Part shown: positions 35,470 through 44,159 of the stretch, in pieces
How positions within the stretch are numbered: the first letter of the stretch is position 1
Layout: each line of letters begins with the position of its first letter
DNA from: Bacillota bacterium
GTDB taxonomy: Bacteria > Bacillota_G > Limnochordia > DTU010
Reading direction: 5' to 3'
Assembly (NCBI GenBank): GCA_012799255.1
Contig: JAAZLQ010000044.1
Location: forward strand, 1 to 62,878
Length of the DNA: 62,878 nucleotides
Position numbers and translations under genes: made by a program
Notes under the pieces: generated by a model
Database searches by the model: none
Seen by the model: only the letters and a program-made list of their open reading frames with translations
What the model was told of the DNA's origin: nothing

Positions 35470-36360
35470 TTACTCATAGCCAAACTCTCTCAAAGCACCT
35501 GGCTTGTTTCGCCAATCCTTTTTCACCTTAACCCAAAGGTCAAGATGGACACGGGTTCCAAGCAACCTCTCGATCTGGAGACGTGCACTTGTACCAACTT
35601 CTTTTAGTTTTTGACCTTGTTTTCCAATCACAATCCCCTTTTGACTGTCCCGCTCCACATAGATGGTCGCTCGCACCTTCATTAGGTTTTTTTCAGGATC
35701 TTCTTTGATCTCATCTACGTCAACCGCGATCGAATGGGGTATTTCCTCCTCTGTTCGGAGTAGGAGTTCTTCGCGAATAAACTCTGCGATAATAAATCTT
35801 TCAGGATGATCCGTAAGCCAATCTTCGGGATAATACTGGGGTCCCTCGTCTAGGTCAGCTACGATTGTTTCCACAAGCTTGTCCAGGTTCGTCCTTTCCA
35901 AAGCAGAAACAGCAATAAGCTGAGCGAAGTCACGTTTTTGAGCTAGGTCGCTTAAGAAGACCTCTTGCTCACCAGCTGGGAACTGGTCCGCCTTATTGGC
36001 AACCAAAATAATTGGTTGTTTAACGCCAGCGAGCTCCCCTAAAATATGCTCATCGGCTGCGGTCCACTTGCCCATCTCTACCAACCAAAGCACTATATCT
36101 ACATCGTCTAGGGCTTTAAAGGCACTCTTAACCATATACTCGCCTAACTTGTGTAGCGGTTTGTGCAGGCCAGGTGTATCCAAAAACACTATTTGGGCCT
36201 TTTCTGTAGTCAATACACACTGGATAGTATTGCGCGTCGTCTGAGGTTTGTTAGAAACAATGGCCACCTTGTGACCTAAAAGGGCGTTCAAGAGTGTGGA
36301 TTTCCCCACGTTGGGCCTTCCCACTACCGCAACAAAGCCTGATTTAAAGCCTTTAGACAT
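35470..36360 (-). CDS. era: GTPase Era
   Basis: Ribosome-associated GTPase needed for 30S maturation. G1 GRPNVGKSTLLNALL (near residue 15), G3 FLDTPGLHKP (near 60), G4 LVANKADQF (near 122) and the C-terminal KH domain with GIVIGKQGQKLKEVG near 243 are all there. 296 aa. Last gene of the phoH-pgpH-ybeY-dgkA-cdd-era run; 12 bp after cdd. Confidence 0.97.
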   Translation of the reverse strand: MSKGFKSGFVAVVGRPNVGKSTLLNALLGHKVAIVSNKPQTTRNTIQCVLTTEKAQIVFLDTPGLHKPLHKLGEYMVKSAFKALDDVDIVLWLVEMGKWTAADEHILGELAGVKQPIILVANKADQFPAGEQEVFLSDLAQKRDFAQLIAVSALERTNLDKLVETIVADLDEGPQYYPEDWLTDHPERFIIAEFIREELLLRTEEEIPHSIAVDVDEIKEDPEKNLMKVRATIYVERDSQKGIVIGKQGQKLKEVGTSARLQIERLLGTRVHLDLWVKVKKDWRNKPGALREFGYE

Positions 36361-36372
36361 TTTCTATTCTCC

Positions 36373-36768
36373 TCATTTTAGTTCTTTGGAGGTAAAAGCT
36401 CCCGGAAGAAGCTCTTGGAGCGTAGTTTCCACCAGATCACCACGCATGTTTCCTAAATAGACTGGCATGGTGGGTTCACAAAACTCTGCAAGCACCTGAC
36501 GGCAGACCCCACAAGGGGTCACTGGACCTTCAGTGTCAGCCACCACAGCTAGGGCAGAAAACTCCCTTATACCCTCCGAAACCGCCTTAAAAACGGCGGT
36601 CCTTTCAGCACAATTTGTAGGGCTAAATGCTGCATTTTCAATATTACAACCTAGGAAAACTTGTCCATCAGCCCCCACAAGGGCAGCTCCAACTTTAAAG
36701 CTGGAATACGGAACATAAGCTCGTTCCCTAGCCTCTATTGCCTTTTGCATCAATTCTTTACTTGTCAT
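36373..36768 (-). CDS. cdd: Cytidine deaminase (tetrameric type)
   Basis: Turns cytidine into uridine. The zinc site is NCAERTAVFKA (near residue 54, Cys-Ala-Glu) and PCGVCRQVLAEF (near 87), giving three cysteine ligands as in short tetrameric Cdd. Length 131 aa. The start was set at 36768 (MTSKELMQKAIEARE) with a GGGG-rich site upstream; a longer version would overlap dgkA. Context is the standard dgkA-cdd-era. Confidence 0.95.
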   Translation of the reverse strand: MTSKELMQKAIEARERAYVPYSSFKVGAALVGADGQVFLGCNIENAAFSPTNCAERTAVFKAVSEGIREFSALAVVADTEGPVTPCGVCRQVLAEFCEPTMPVYLGNMRGDLVETTLQELLPGAFTSKELK

Positions 36769-36785
36769 CTTAGAGTTCCCCTCCG

Positions 36786-37478
36786 TTACCCACTTAATCG
36801 GAAAAAGACTAAAGTCAAAACTGCACCTACTAGGGCACCCGTTAATACTTCCCACCAATTGTGAATATTACCGTCTACCCTACTCTGTGCTACTAAAGCG
36901 GCGATGGCAAATCCGGCCACCACGGGAAATCCGTGACTCGTCTCCCAAATAGCCACGGCCAAGCCAACTGCCAGAGCAGTGTGCCCCGAGGGCATGCCTC
37001 CACGCAAAAACTCGTCCTGACCTAGACTCGCTTTCCAACCGATGATCACCATGGTTATGGTAACTAAGATGAGTATTATTAGGTAGTGCAAAGGGATATG
37101 TTGTCGAAAGACTACTTCATCAAGTTGCAAAATATAATCGATGAATACAAGATAACCAACGGCGACAGCAGTCGACGCTGCTACCAACACCGCTCCAGCT
37201 GAAATATTCTTAATAACTCCCGCCAACGGATAAAAGTCTGGTGTGACCAGATCTACAATCTCCTCGATAGCAGTGTTGACCAACTCTGCCACAAACATAA
37301 TACCAATCGTTAAAATTAGTGCTGTCATTTCTAGGCGGGTAACCCCTAAAACAGTCGCTAAAATAACCACCAAAAGACCTAGGCAAAGATGAATACGCAT
37401 GTTCCTTTCCCATCGCACTACGTGAATAATGCCCTGGATAGCGTCACTTACGCTCACAAAAAGACTGCGCTTCTTCAT
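36786..37478 (-). CDS. dgkA: Undecaprenol/diacylglycerol kinase fused to a PAP2 phosphatase
   Basis: Two-domain membrane enzyme of 230 aa. The N-terminal half (about 1-120) is DgkA-type: WERNMRIHLCLG, and the active stretch FVAELVNTAIEEIVDLVTP near residue 65. The C-terminal half (about 125-230) is a PAP2-like domain with GGMPSGHTALAVG and SRVDGNIHNWWEVLTGALVG, the PSGH and SRx5H motifs, while the first KxxxxxxRP motif is not clear. In Bacillus the kinase alone recycles undecaprenol. A kinase and a phosphatase in one chain could balance undecaprenol and its phosphate. The ATG at 37478 has GGGAGAG seven bases upstream. Confidence 0.88.
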   Translation of the reverse strand: MKKRSLFVSVSDAIQGIIHVVRWERNMRIHLCLGLLVVILATVLGVTRLEMTALILTIGIMFVAELVNTAIEEIVDLVTPDFYPLAGVIKNISAGAVLVAASTAVAVGYLVFIDYILQLDEVVFRQHIPLHYLIILILVTITMVIIGWKASLGQDEFLRGGMPSGHTALAVGLAVAIWETSHGFPVVAGFAIAALVAQSRVDGNIHNWWEVLTGALVGAVLTLVFFRLSG

Positions 37479-37480
37479 TG

Positions 37481-37933
37481 TCAATCTCTCCCTAAATCCA
37501 ACTCCCTCAAGATCTGCTCTTCCCTGCTTCGCATAATCGCTTGCTCCTCAGGTGCCTCATGATCATAGCCCAACAGGTGTAAAAATCCATGGACGGCTAG
37601 GAACATTACCTCTCGCTCTGTACTATGGCCATATTCTTCGGCCTGCTCCATAGCCCGCTCCAAAGAAATGACAATGTCTCCAAGCACTCGCAACTCCAGC
37701 CAAGGAGCAAACTCATCATCTTGAGGAAACGACAGCACGTCAGTGGCCGAATCAATATGTCGATACTGTCGGTTAAGTTCCTGAATGGAAGCGTTGTCCA
37801 CAAAAGTGATACTCACTTCCCACGGTTCTTGCAACTCCTCTAAGCGAGCTGCGACCTCGAACCCTCTTCTTATCAGTGCTTCGTAGGATGTTACATCATG
37901 GTTGGCTAACTCATTGTTAATGAGAATTTCCAT
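37481..37933 (-). CDS. ybeY: Endoribonuclease YbeY
   Basis: Single-strand-specific RNase for 16S rRNA 3' end maturation and rRNA quality control. The zinc-binding motif HGFLHLLGYDHE (His, His, His) lies at about residues 118-129, with DVLSFPQ near 70 and LGDIVISLERA near 88. 150 aa. The start was set at 37933 (MEILINNE), overlapping pgpH by 17 bp. It precedes dgkA directly. Confidence 0.95.
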   Translation of the reverse strand: MEILINNELANHDVTSYEALIRRGFEVAARLEELQEPWEVSITFVDNASIQELNRQYRHIDSATDVLSFPQDDEFAPWLELRVLGDIVISLERAMEQAEEYGHSTEREVMFLAVHGFLHLLGYDHEAPEEQAIMRSREEQILRELDLGRD

Positions 37934-40097
37934 TTTTTGCCTTCTTTCCCTCGATTTCTTCCTTCGTAATCTTTTCGGGATATTCAACGCGGGAGTGGAA
38001 CATGCCCATGATTACTGTAACAAAGGCATTAGCTATCTTATCCATATCTTGGAATGTTAAGTCACTCTCATCTAATTGCCCTGAATTCAGGCGATCTTTA
38101 ATAATCTTACGGACGAGCCCTTCAATTTTTCCAGGGTTCGGTTTAGATAAAGACCGTACTGCGGCTTCAGTGGCATCAGCCAGCGAAACAATTGCAACTT
38201 CTTTTCCTTGCGGTTTAGGACCGGGGTAACGAAAATCCCTTTCCTCTACTGAATCACCTTCGCTAGCCTCAGTTGCCCGATGATAGAAAAAGCGCACCAG
38301 GTCAGTGCCATGGTGTTGGGCAATGAACTGAGTGACAACAGAAGGCAACTTATATTCATTGGCCAATTCTAAGCCATCTTTCACATGGGAAGTGATTACC
38401 ATAGTCGACAAAGAAGGTGCCATTTTATCATGGGGGTTATCCTTGCCCACTTGGTTTTCCACAAAGAAATAAGGGCGCTTCAACTTACCAATGTCATGAT
38501 AATGCGAACCGACTCGCGCCAAGAGGCCATCTGCTCCCACCGCTTCCGCTGCGGCTTCAGCTAAGTTCCCCACCAAAATGCTGTGATGATAGGTACCTGG
38601 GGCTTCCAGCATAAGACGCCTTAGCAACGGATGGTTAGGATTTGATAACTCCAATAGACGAATTGAAGAGGTGATTTTAAAAGCGCTCTCCAAGTACGGC
38701 AAAACACCAATTGTAATAATCGATGCCAACACACCGCTTAATAAACCTAAGTAACTATGCAGGACGAGATCTGTGTTTCTTGACACTAGACCTAACGTGA
38801 TCATAAGTATAAAGTTTGATCCACCGACAATGAAACCAGCCCTCATCAAATCGCCCCGTTGGCTCACCTTTGACACCGTTAATACTGCTACAAGCCCACC
38901 CACCAGGCTGAGAATACCAACTGACCAACTAAGATCGTAAATTACTCCTAATAACACGGCTAACACTACTGTGGCGATGCTACCCACCTGCGCATCGATG
39001 AGCAAGGTTAACAATAACGCCAGTAAGGCACTGGGATTTAAGAAGGGGGCCAGTGGCCAGTTAATCAGGCTGAAAAGCCTGCCTAATAACAGAACCGTCA
39101 CCAAGACAGAACCCAACAAACCGATCAAAGAGTTGTTATGCAGGACATGGGGACTGTTCTGATACAAAAAGCTAACCATTAGTACCATCATAATCAGCAC
39201 TAATAAGGTTAAGCCAGCGAGAGCACCGTAGTCGCGTCCTGTCTTTAATAGGCCCACATCGCGCAAAAGAGAAATATGCTCCGCTCTAATCACATCACCT
39301 TTACGCACAATGATCTCGCCCTGCATAATATGGACAGGTTTTACTGAATCAATTGCCCTTTGTCTAGCCTCGTTTACCTTTTCAGTATTCAAGACCAAGT
39401 TGGGTTGAATCAGTTGCCGACCAATAATGGTAGCTGCCTGGGCTAAGTCGGATCGCAGGGCACTACGATCAACACTTTCCTCAAAGGCATCTCGCGCATC
39501 CCTGAGACCATCCTCACTAATCCTGCCATCCATTGTTGCCAACAATAGATCGGTAGTGATCTGGGCAAACTGATCAAACTCCACAAATGAAAGGGCGACA
39601 ATGCGCTCCAAATTAGCTCGGGGAATTTCTACTTTCCAATCCCTAATCAAACGGCGATCGATTTCCGAGACAGACAAAACCTCTGGCTGACTTGCCTCAG
39701 CGTTTTCAGTCTCATCCTGCTCCACCACAGGCTCAGGGGTAATACCTTGCCTGAGGAGATTAAGAATACCTGTGATGTTCTCTTCGACCCGTAACACTAT
39801 GGCTGGATTCATAATGTAATAACTCGGATCTTCGTTAACCTCCAGGACTATTTGCCGAGCGGCTTCTTCCTTTAAGCGCTCGGTCTCTCCGGAATTTACT
39901 GCTGTGATAGGGGCAGCTAAGTCTTGCCTAGCCACCTCTCCAACCTCAACCTGTACTCCTGCGGGCACTGCATTAACAAGCAAGATCGCCAAGACACTAC
40001 CAATAGTAAGCAAAGCTAACAACCACTTGATAAAGGTCGTTTCTTGCACAATCCTCTGCCAAAATTGCATCAGCCCACTTTTACTCTTCCGTTTCAC
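37917..40097 (-). CDS. pgpH: Cyclic-di-AMP phosphodiesterase PgpH (7TMR-HD)
   Basis: Membrane HD phosphodiesterase that hydrolyses c-di-AMP to pApA. It has an N-terminal helix (residues about 15-40), an extracytoplasmic 7TMR-HDED region (about 50-280), seven hydrophobic helices (about 290-475) and the HD domain with LMLEAPGTYHHS, VGSHYHDIGKLKRP and FIAQHHGTDLVRFFY. The GTG start at 40097 has AGGAGG six bases upstream; an earlier ATG would overlap phoH. 726 aa. c-di-AMP level links to the (p)ppGpp system, so PgpH and RelA here belong to the same nucleotide-signalling network. Confidence 0.93.
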   Translation of the reverse strand: MKRKSKSGLMQFWQRIVQETTFIKWLLALLTIGSVLAILLVNAVPAGVQVEVGEVARQDLAAPITAVNSGETERLKEEAARQIVLEVNEDPSYYIMNPAIVLRVEENITGILNLLRQGITPEPVVEQDETENAEASQPEVLSVSEIDRRLIRDWKVEIPRANLERIVALSFVEFDQFAQITTDLLLATMDGRISEDGLRDARDAFEESVDRSALRSDLAQAATIIGRQLIQPNLVLNTEKVNEARQRAIDSVKPVHIMQGEIIVRKGDVIRAEHISLLRDVGLLKTGRDYGALAGLTLLVLIMMVLMVSFLYQNSPHVLHNNSLIGLLGSVLVTVLLLGRLFSLINWPLAPFLNPSALLALLLTLLIDAQVGSIATVVLAVLLGVIYDLSWSVGILSLVGGLVAVLTVSKVSQRGDLMRAGFIVGGSNFILMITLGLVSRNTDLVLHSYLGLLSGVLASIITIGVLPYLESAFKITSSIRLLELSNPNHPLLRRLMLEAPGTYHHSILVGNLAEAAAEAVGADGLLARVGSHYHDIGKLKRPYFFVENQVGKDNPHDKMAPSLSTMVITSHVKDGLELANEYKLPSVVTQFIAQHHGTDLVRFFYHRATEASEGDSVEERDFRYPGPKPQGKEVAIVSLADATEAAVRSLSKPNPGKIEGLVRKIIKDRLNSGQLDESDLTFQDMDKIANAFVTVIMGMFHSRVEYPEKITKEEIEGKKAKNGNSH

Positions 40098-40107
40098 AAC
40101 AAGCCTC

Positions 40108-41067
40108 CTAGGATTGTGATTTGTCATAGCTTTCATAAGCTTGAATGATTCTTTGTACTAGAGGATGACGAACCACATCACTTTCATCTAAATAGCAAAA
40201 ACCGATCCCTTCTACATCTTTCAGGATCTTCTGGATCAAAATCAAACCTGAAGCCTTGCCCCTGGGCAAGTCAACTTGAGTAATGTCGCCTGTAATAACT
40301 GCCTTAGAGCCAAAACCTAGGCGGGTTAAGAACATCTTCATCTGTTCTGGCGTACAATTCTGGGCCTCATCTAGGATGATAAAACTATCATCTAAGGTGC
40401 GCCCCCGCATGTATGCCAAGGGAGCCACTTCAATAATTCCCTTTTCTCGGTACTTTAAATAGGTTTCTTGCCCCAAAATGTTAAAGAGGGCATCATAAAG
40501 TGGACGCAAATAGGGATCAACCTTGTCCTGAAGGTCTCCAGGTAAAAAGCCTAAGTGCTCTCCTGCTTCCACAGCTGGACGCGTCAAAATCAGCCGATCC
40601 ACTTCCTTTTTCTTTAAACTAGCAACAGCCTCAGCCATAGCCAGATAGGTCTTTCCGGTACCGGCAGGTCCAATTCCAAAAACAATATCATTCCGGGCGA
40701 TCGCGTTAATATAGCGCCTTTGGCCGGAGGTTTTGGCTCGAATTTTCTGACCACGGTGGGTAGTCACTACTACACCTGAACTAAGCTCATTTAACGCAGT
40801 TGCATCACCATTGTCGATCAGCTTGATGGCGTAATACACATCGTGATTTGTTAGATTAGAGCCTAGACCAGCCATGTTCTGCAATGCCTTCTTGGTCTTG
40901 TTTATACCCTCATCAGGTCCACTAATCAGCAAATCAAGACCACGCGGTACGATCTTAACATCAAAGGCCGCTTCCAAAAGGCGCAAATACTCATCTCTTT
41001 TCCCACTTAGGGCTTGAGCCTGGTCATTATCTCGCAGGCGTAATATCTGACTCAATACATCAACCAT
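40108..41067 (-). CDS. phoH: PhoH family ATPase
   Basis: P-loop ATPase of the PhoH/YbeZ family, often linked with the RNase YbeY. Walker A is GPAGTGKTYLAMAEAV (near residue 130), Walker B region SFIILDEAQNCTPEQMKMFLTR (near 225), preceded by ITGDITQVDLPRGK. N-terminal 100 residues hold the KH-like/R3H part. 319 aa. The ATG at 41067 was chosen because the earlier GTG at 41088 would be at or before the predicted transcription start. phoH-pgpH-ybeY is the standard order. Confidence 0.95.
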   Translation of the reverse strand: MVDVLSQILRLRDNDQAQALSGKRDEYLRLLEAAFDVKIVPRGLDLLISGPDEGINKTKKALQNMAGLGSNLTNHDVYYAIKLIDNGDATALNELSSGVVVTTHRGQKIRAKTSGQRRYINAIARNDIVFGIGPAGTGKTYLAMAEAVASLKKKEVDRLILTRPAVEAGEHLGFLPGDLQDKVDPYLRPLYDALFNILGQETYLKYREKGIIEVAPLAYMRGRTLDDSFIILDEAQNCTPEQMKMFLTRLGFGSKAVITGDITQVDLPRGKASGLILIQKILKDVEGIGFCYLDESDVVRHPLVQRIIQAYESYDKSQS

Positions 41068-41090
41068 CCTTTGTGTCTTCGTATGCACTT

Positions 41091-41119
41091 ATTATAAGCA
41101 AAATAGTGCTGAAGTGCAA
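41091..41119 (-). promoter_or_regulatory. Sigma-A promoter for phoH-pgpH-ybeY-dgkA-cdd-era
   Basis: TTGCAC (41114-41119), 17 bases, TATAAT (41091-41096) on the minus strand, lying in the 53-bp gap after yqfD. Transcription should begin near 41084, about 17 nt before the phoH ATG. Confidence 0.8.
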
Positions 41120-41120
41120 A

Positions 41121-42290
41121 CTATTGACCAAAAAACTGACCGATGTCCTCTAGTACCTCCACTTGCACAGTGACGCGTATGCCATCGGCGTCAACCAGGT
41201 AATCAACCACGGTTTTCTCTTCCAGCACGTTTTTGTCTACAACTCCCTGTTGAAGCAGACTTTCCCAGGCCAGATTATAAGCCTGGCGTTCCGCTTCCGT
41301 TGCGGATAGGTGCATAGGAACGTATTCCACTTCTTCATATTCTGTCCTGGTTAGGCCAATGGGAACCATGGCTTTGCCCAAGGATAAACGCCATTCTTGA
41401 CTAGACTGCAAATGCGTCTCCTGCGAGTGACTACGACCAAAAGGGATCCGCAGGGGACCAATTGTCAGCACATATTGACGTGAAGATCGACCTGTCTTAA
41501 TCGGCTCCCATCTAACCAAGGGAGCTTCTCCGATTGCCTGATACCATACTCTGGCTTTCACAACTCCTTGAGCTGCCCCAAACTGCTTTCTACCCCATTG
41601 GTCATAATATATCCCTGAGATGAGTAGATCGTCCTTTAAGACAGTCTCTCCCTCCCGTACAGCAGGAGTCCCCTGTAGAACAAGGAGTTCGGTCACCACA
41701 CCGTCCCGTTTCGCGTAAAGATGGCCAGCTTCAGAGTAAGCCGCTTCCACTACAGCCCGTTCTGCCACTTGAATGTCCACTTTTACCCCTTTGATATTGA
41801 CTTGGACCCAAGTAAGGTCCGCAAAACGTTTGAGAAGCTCACTCTCAATTTGGCGAGGATTCACCGTACTTTTGGCGACACCTGTCCTTAACCCCTGATC
41901 CTCTACAGCAATCTTCAGCGTACTTACTGCCAACAGTTCATTACCGGACACCTCTATGAACCAGACGAAATTGGAAAGATAAAGGACGATAAACACAGCG
42001 AGTAACAGTCCTACCAGTAAGAAAAGTCGCAGCCTAAACCTGCGAATCAGAAATGGAACCCCATGCCTGTCTAAGATCGATACGCTCACGTTCGAACCCC
42101 TCAATAACGGTCTAAAGTGATAGAACTCTCGCACGGTTAAACGTACAATCACCACATCAGACGTGAGACGCCTCACCCCTAATAATAGAACGCCAGCGTT
42201 AACCGCATCATTTAGTAAGCGCTCTAAGCCTGGACCCCGCAAGCGCACTGTCACATAACCTTTCCACCACATCCAAAGTAAGGGAGTCAT
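41121..42290 (-). CDS. yqfD: Sporulation protein YqfD
   Basis: Membrane protein of the YqfD family (389 aa), made in the mother cell under SigE in Bacillus; needed for efficient sporulation. It has a cytoplasmic N-terminus of about 85 residues (GYVTVRLRGPGLERLLN), a transmembrane helix (about 88-108), and an extracytoplasmic region with WVQVNIKGVKVDIQVAERAV near 165 and PAVREGETVLKDDLLISGI near 210. Overlaps yqfC by 4 bp. phoH follows with its own promoter. Confidence 0.9.
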   Translation of the reverse strand: MTPLLWMWWKGYVTVRLRGPGLERLLNDAVNAGVLLLGVRRLTSDVVIVRLTVREFYHFRPLLRGSNVSVSILDRHGVPFLIRRFRLRLFLLVGLLLAVFIVLYLSNFVWFIEVSGNELLAVSTLKIAVEDQGLRTGVAKSTVNPRQIESELLKRFADLTWVQVNIKGVKVDIQVAERAVVEAAYSEAGHLYAKRDGVVTELLVLQGTPAVREGETVLKDDLLISGIYYDQWGRKQFGAAQGVVKARVWYQAIGEAPLVRWEPIKTGRSSRQYVLTIGPLRIPFGRSHSQETHLQSSQEWRLSLGKAMVPIGLTRTEYEEVEYVPMHLSATEAERQAYNLAWESLLQQGVVDKNVLEEKTVVDYLVDADGIRVTVQVEVLEDIGQFFGQ

Positions 42291-42565
42291 GTGAGCACCA
42301 CCTGACGAATCAATCCCCGCACCTTGATCTCTGTGGACGAAAAAGTTGCGATCTCCAAATCCTCGCCTGCTACCTCAATCATTCCCTGAATTGAGCGAGC
42401 TTTAATACAAGTGGTAGTGTATTGGACCAATCCCTTATGATTTACTATCTTCGCTTCAGTATCACCAAGTAAATGAATGGAAGCTTGATCAAGTAAGACC
42501 GTGGAAGGCAAATCCAAAGTGTGAGCGAATTTTCGTTTTAGTCTCTGGCTTACAGCTGGGCGCAT
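42287..42565 (-). CDS. yqfC: Sporulation protein YqfC
   Basis: Small YabP/YqfC-family sporulation protein (92 aa). It contains the family pattern AKIVNHKGLVQYT (near residue 38) and EDLEIATFSSTEIKVRGLI (near 66). It pairs with YqfD, as in all sporulating Firmicutes, overlapping it by an ATGA junction. A clear SigE promoter was not found in the short gap behind the oxidoreductase terminator. GGGAGG precedes the ATG. Confidence 0.9.
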   Translation of the reverse strand: MRPAVSQRLKRKFAHTLDLPSTVLLDQASIHLLGDTEAKIVNHKGLVQYTTTCIKARSIQGMIEVAGEDLEIATFSSTEIKVRGLIRQVVLT

Positions 42566-42595
42566 TGTCTTCCTCCCTTCACCTAAAATTATGCA

Positions 42596-42630
42596 ATAAA
42601 AAAAAGGTTAGACCGTATTGGCCTAACCTT
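42596..42630 (-). terminator. Intrinsic terminator after the Gfo/Idh/MocA oxidoreductase gene
   Basis: Minus strand AAGGTTAG, an 11-base loop, CTAACCTT, then a long T run. yqfC begins about 31 bases beyond. Confidence 0.92.
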
Positions 42631-42641
42631 GTCAGATCAAT

Positions 42642-43739
42642 TTAATCAAGTTGACGTCCGTTTTTGAAAAACACCGGTTGTCCTGTTCGGGCCGAACGAT
42701 AGATGCCCTCCAGAATCTCGGTGACAACCACAGCCTGTTCTGGCAGAACCACAGGATCGGTATCGTTGATTATACTATCGATCCACAATCTCATTTCCCG
42801 ATCCGATTCCGATTCACTGTCTCCTGCATAAAAGGCTACTCCTCCGGAATCTAACACCGGTTTCTTGGTATACAAAGTACCAAATTCCTCACCATTAATC
42901 CGGAGACCATCTTCCATATCAGCACCACCAAGCGTACCATGGAGAATAGTCTTAGCTTCCCCTTCTAACAATGTGTTGAGGGCCCAGCTAGATTCTAAAA
43001 TGATGGTGGCACCATCTTCCATAACAATAAAACCAAAAGCAGAATCCTCAACCTGAAACTTCTTTGGGTCCCAGGGTCCCCAGGCATTTGCCGCGTTTTC
43101 TCGCTTGTTTAACTTGTGGTACACGGTACCTACCACATATTTGGGAAGATAATTATCCATCATCCATAAAGTCAAGTCTAAGGCATGGGTCCCGATGTCA
43201 ATCAAGGGTCCGCCACCTTGTTGCTCCTCGTCCAGAAACACGCCCCAAGTAGGAACTGCCCTGCGACGGATCGCCCTCGCTTTGGCAAAATAGATCTCGC
43301 CCAAATCTCCCTGCTCACAAACCTGTTTCAGATAGCGACTGTCCTTCCGGAATCTACTTTGATATCCGATGGTGAGTTTCTTGCCAGTCCGCTGTGCCGC
43401 GGCCACCATTTCTCTCGCTTCCTTCGCTGTGATAGCCATGGGTTTTTCACACATGACATGACAGCCAGCTTCCAAAGAGGCAACAGTAATCTCTGCATGG
43501 GATTTATTAGGCGTACAGATATGCACCACGTCTAATGTCTCGTTTGCCAAGAGTTCAGCATAGTTAGTATAGACACGGGCATTCTCTATGCCAAACTGGT
43601 GAGCAGCCCGCTGGGCTCGCTCTGGAATAATGTCACAAAAGGCTATCATTTCAACATTGGGAAGTTTGGCCAAACTAGGCATATGCTTGCCATTGGCAAT
43701 GCCACCGCAACCAATAATCCCAATCTTTAGCTTCTCCAT
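42642..43739 (-). CDS. Gfo/Idh/MocA family oxidoreductase
   Basis: NAD(P)-dependent sugar or inositol dehydrogenase-like enzyme (365 aa). The Rossmann motif GIIGCGGIANGKHMPSL is at residues about 7-23, MCEKPMA near 94 has the conserved lysine, and GGGPLIDIGTHALDLTLWMM near 175 has the expected His/Asp of the catalytic domain. The substrate is unknown. It stands between the floA group and yqfC-yqfD, where Bacillus has none, and has its own terminator, so it looks like an insertion into the conserved order. No transposase or repeat is seen beside it. Confidence 0.9.
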   Translation of the reverse strand: MEKLKIGIIGCGGIANGKHMPSLAKLPNVEMIAFCDIIPERAQRAAHQFGIENARVYTNYAELLANETLDVVHICTPNKSHAEITVASLEAGCHVMCEKPMAITAKEAREMVAAAQRTGKKLTIGYQSRFRKDSRYLKQVCEQGDLGEIYFAKARAIRRRAVPTWGVFLDEEQQGGGPLIDIGTHALDLTLWMMDNYLPKYVVGTVYHKLNKRENAANAWGPWDPKKFQVEDSAFGFIVMEDGATIILESSWALNTLLEGEAKTILHGTLGGADMEDGLRINGEEFGTLYTKKPVLDSGGVAFYAGDSESESDREMRLWIDSIINDTDPVVLPEQAVVVTEILEGIYRSARTGQPVFFKNGRQLD

Positions 43740-43763
43740 AGAAACTCCTCCTGTTGTCTGTTC

Positions 43764-44150
43764 CTAACGGTTAGGCCAACGCCTCAAGGCACGAGGTTCG
43801 CGTACGACCTCAGACAAAACCATCGCTTGAGCCAAATTTAAGCGCTTGCGCCCGCTGCTCAGCTCGGTTGCAGAGCGTTGCCAGTCATCGTTGTCTTGCC
43901 AATCGTCCCACTCTGCCCACTCGTCGTGAGAGTTATGCCATCTCGGTGATTCAGGGTCAGTGGTAGCCTGCCCATCGCTGACGGGTTCGCCTTCTATCAA
44001 CATTTCCTCCAGAGTGACGGTATAAGGCTCTACGCCGCCTGACTCTTGCAGTCTTCTACGCTGTTTTGCATTTTCTTCTGCAATCTTCTTCACCAAGCCC
44101 GAGATGAGAGTCACTATCAGATAGAGAATCAGCCCGATTGCTCCCCGCAT
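43764..44150 (-). CDS. Small membrane-anchored protein with a Trp/Asp-rich tail, function unknown
   Basis: I do not recognise the family. The 128 aa protein has one N-terminal hydrophobic helix (about residues 2-18, RGAIGLILYLIVTLISG), a basic stretch with KKIAEENAKQRRRL, then a hydrophilic tail. Residues about 70-95 are rich in Trp and Asp (PRWHNSHDEWAEWDDWQDN), spaced irregularly. The ATG at 44150 has AGGTG six bases upstream; a GTG at 44159 joins the floA stop directly. It occupies the position of yqfB after floA in Bacillus but does not resemble it by what I can see. Confidence 0.7.
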   Translation of the reverse strand: MRGAIGLILYLIVTLISGLVKKIAEENAKQRRRLQESGGVEPYTVTLEEMLIEGEPVSDGQATTDPESPRWHNSHDEWAEWDDWQDNDDWQRSATELSSGRKRLNLAQAMVLSEVVREPRALRRWPNR

Positions 44151-44159
44151 ACCGTTCAC

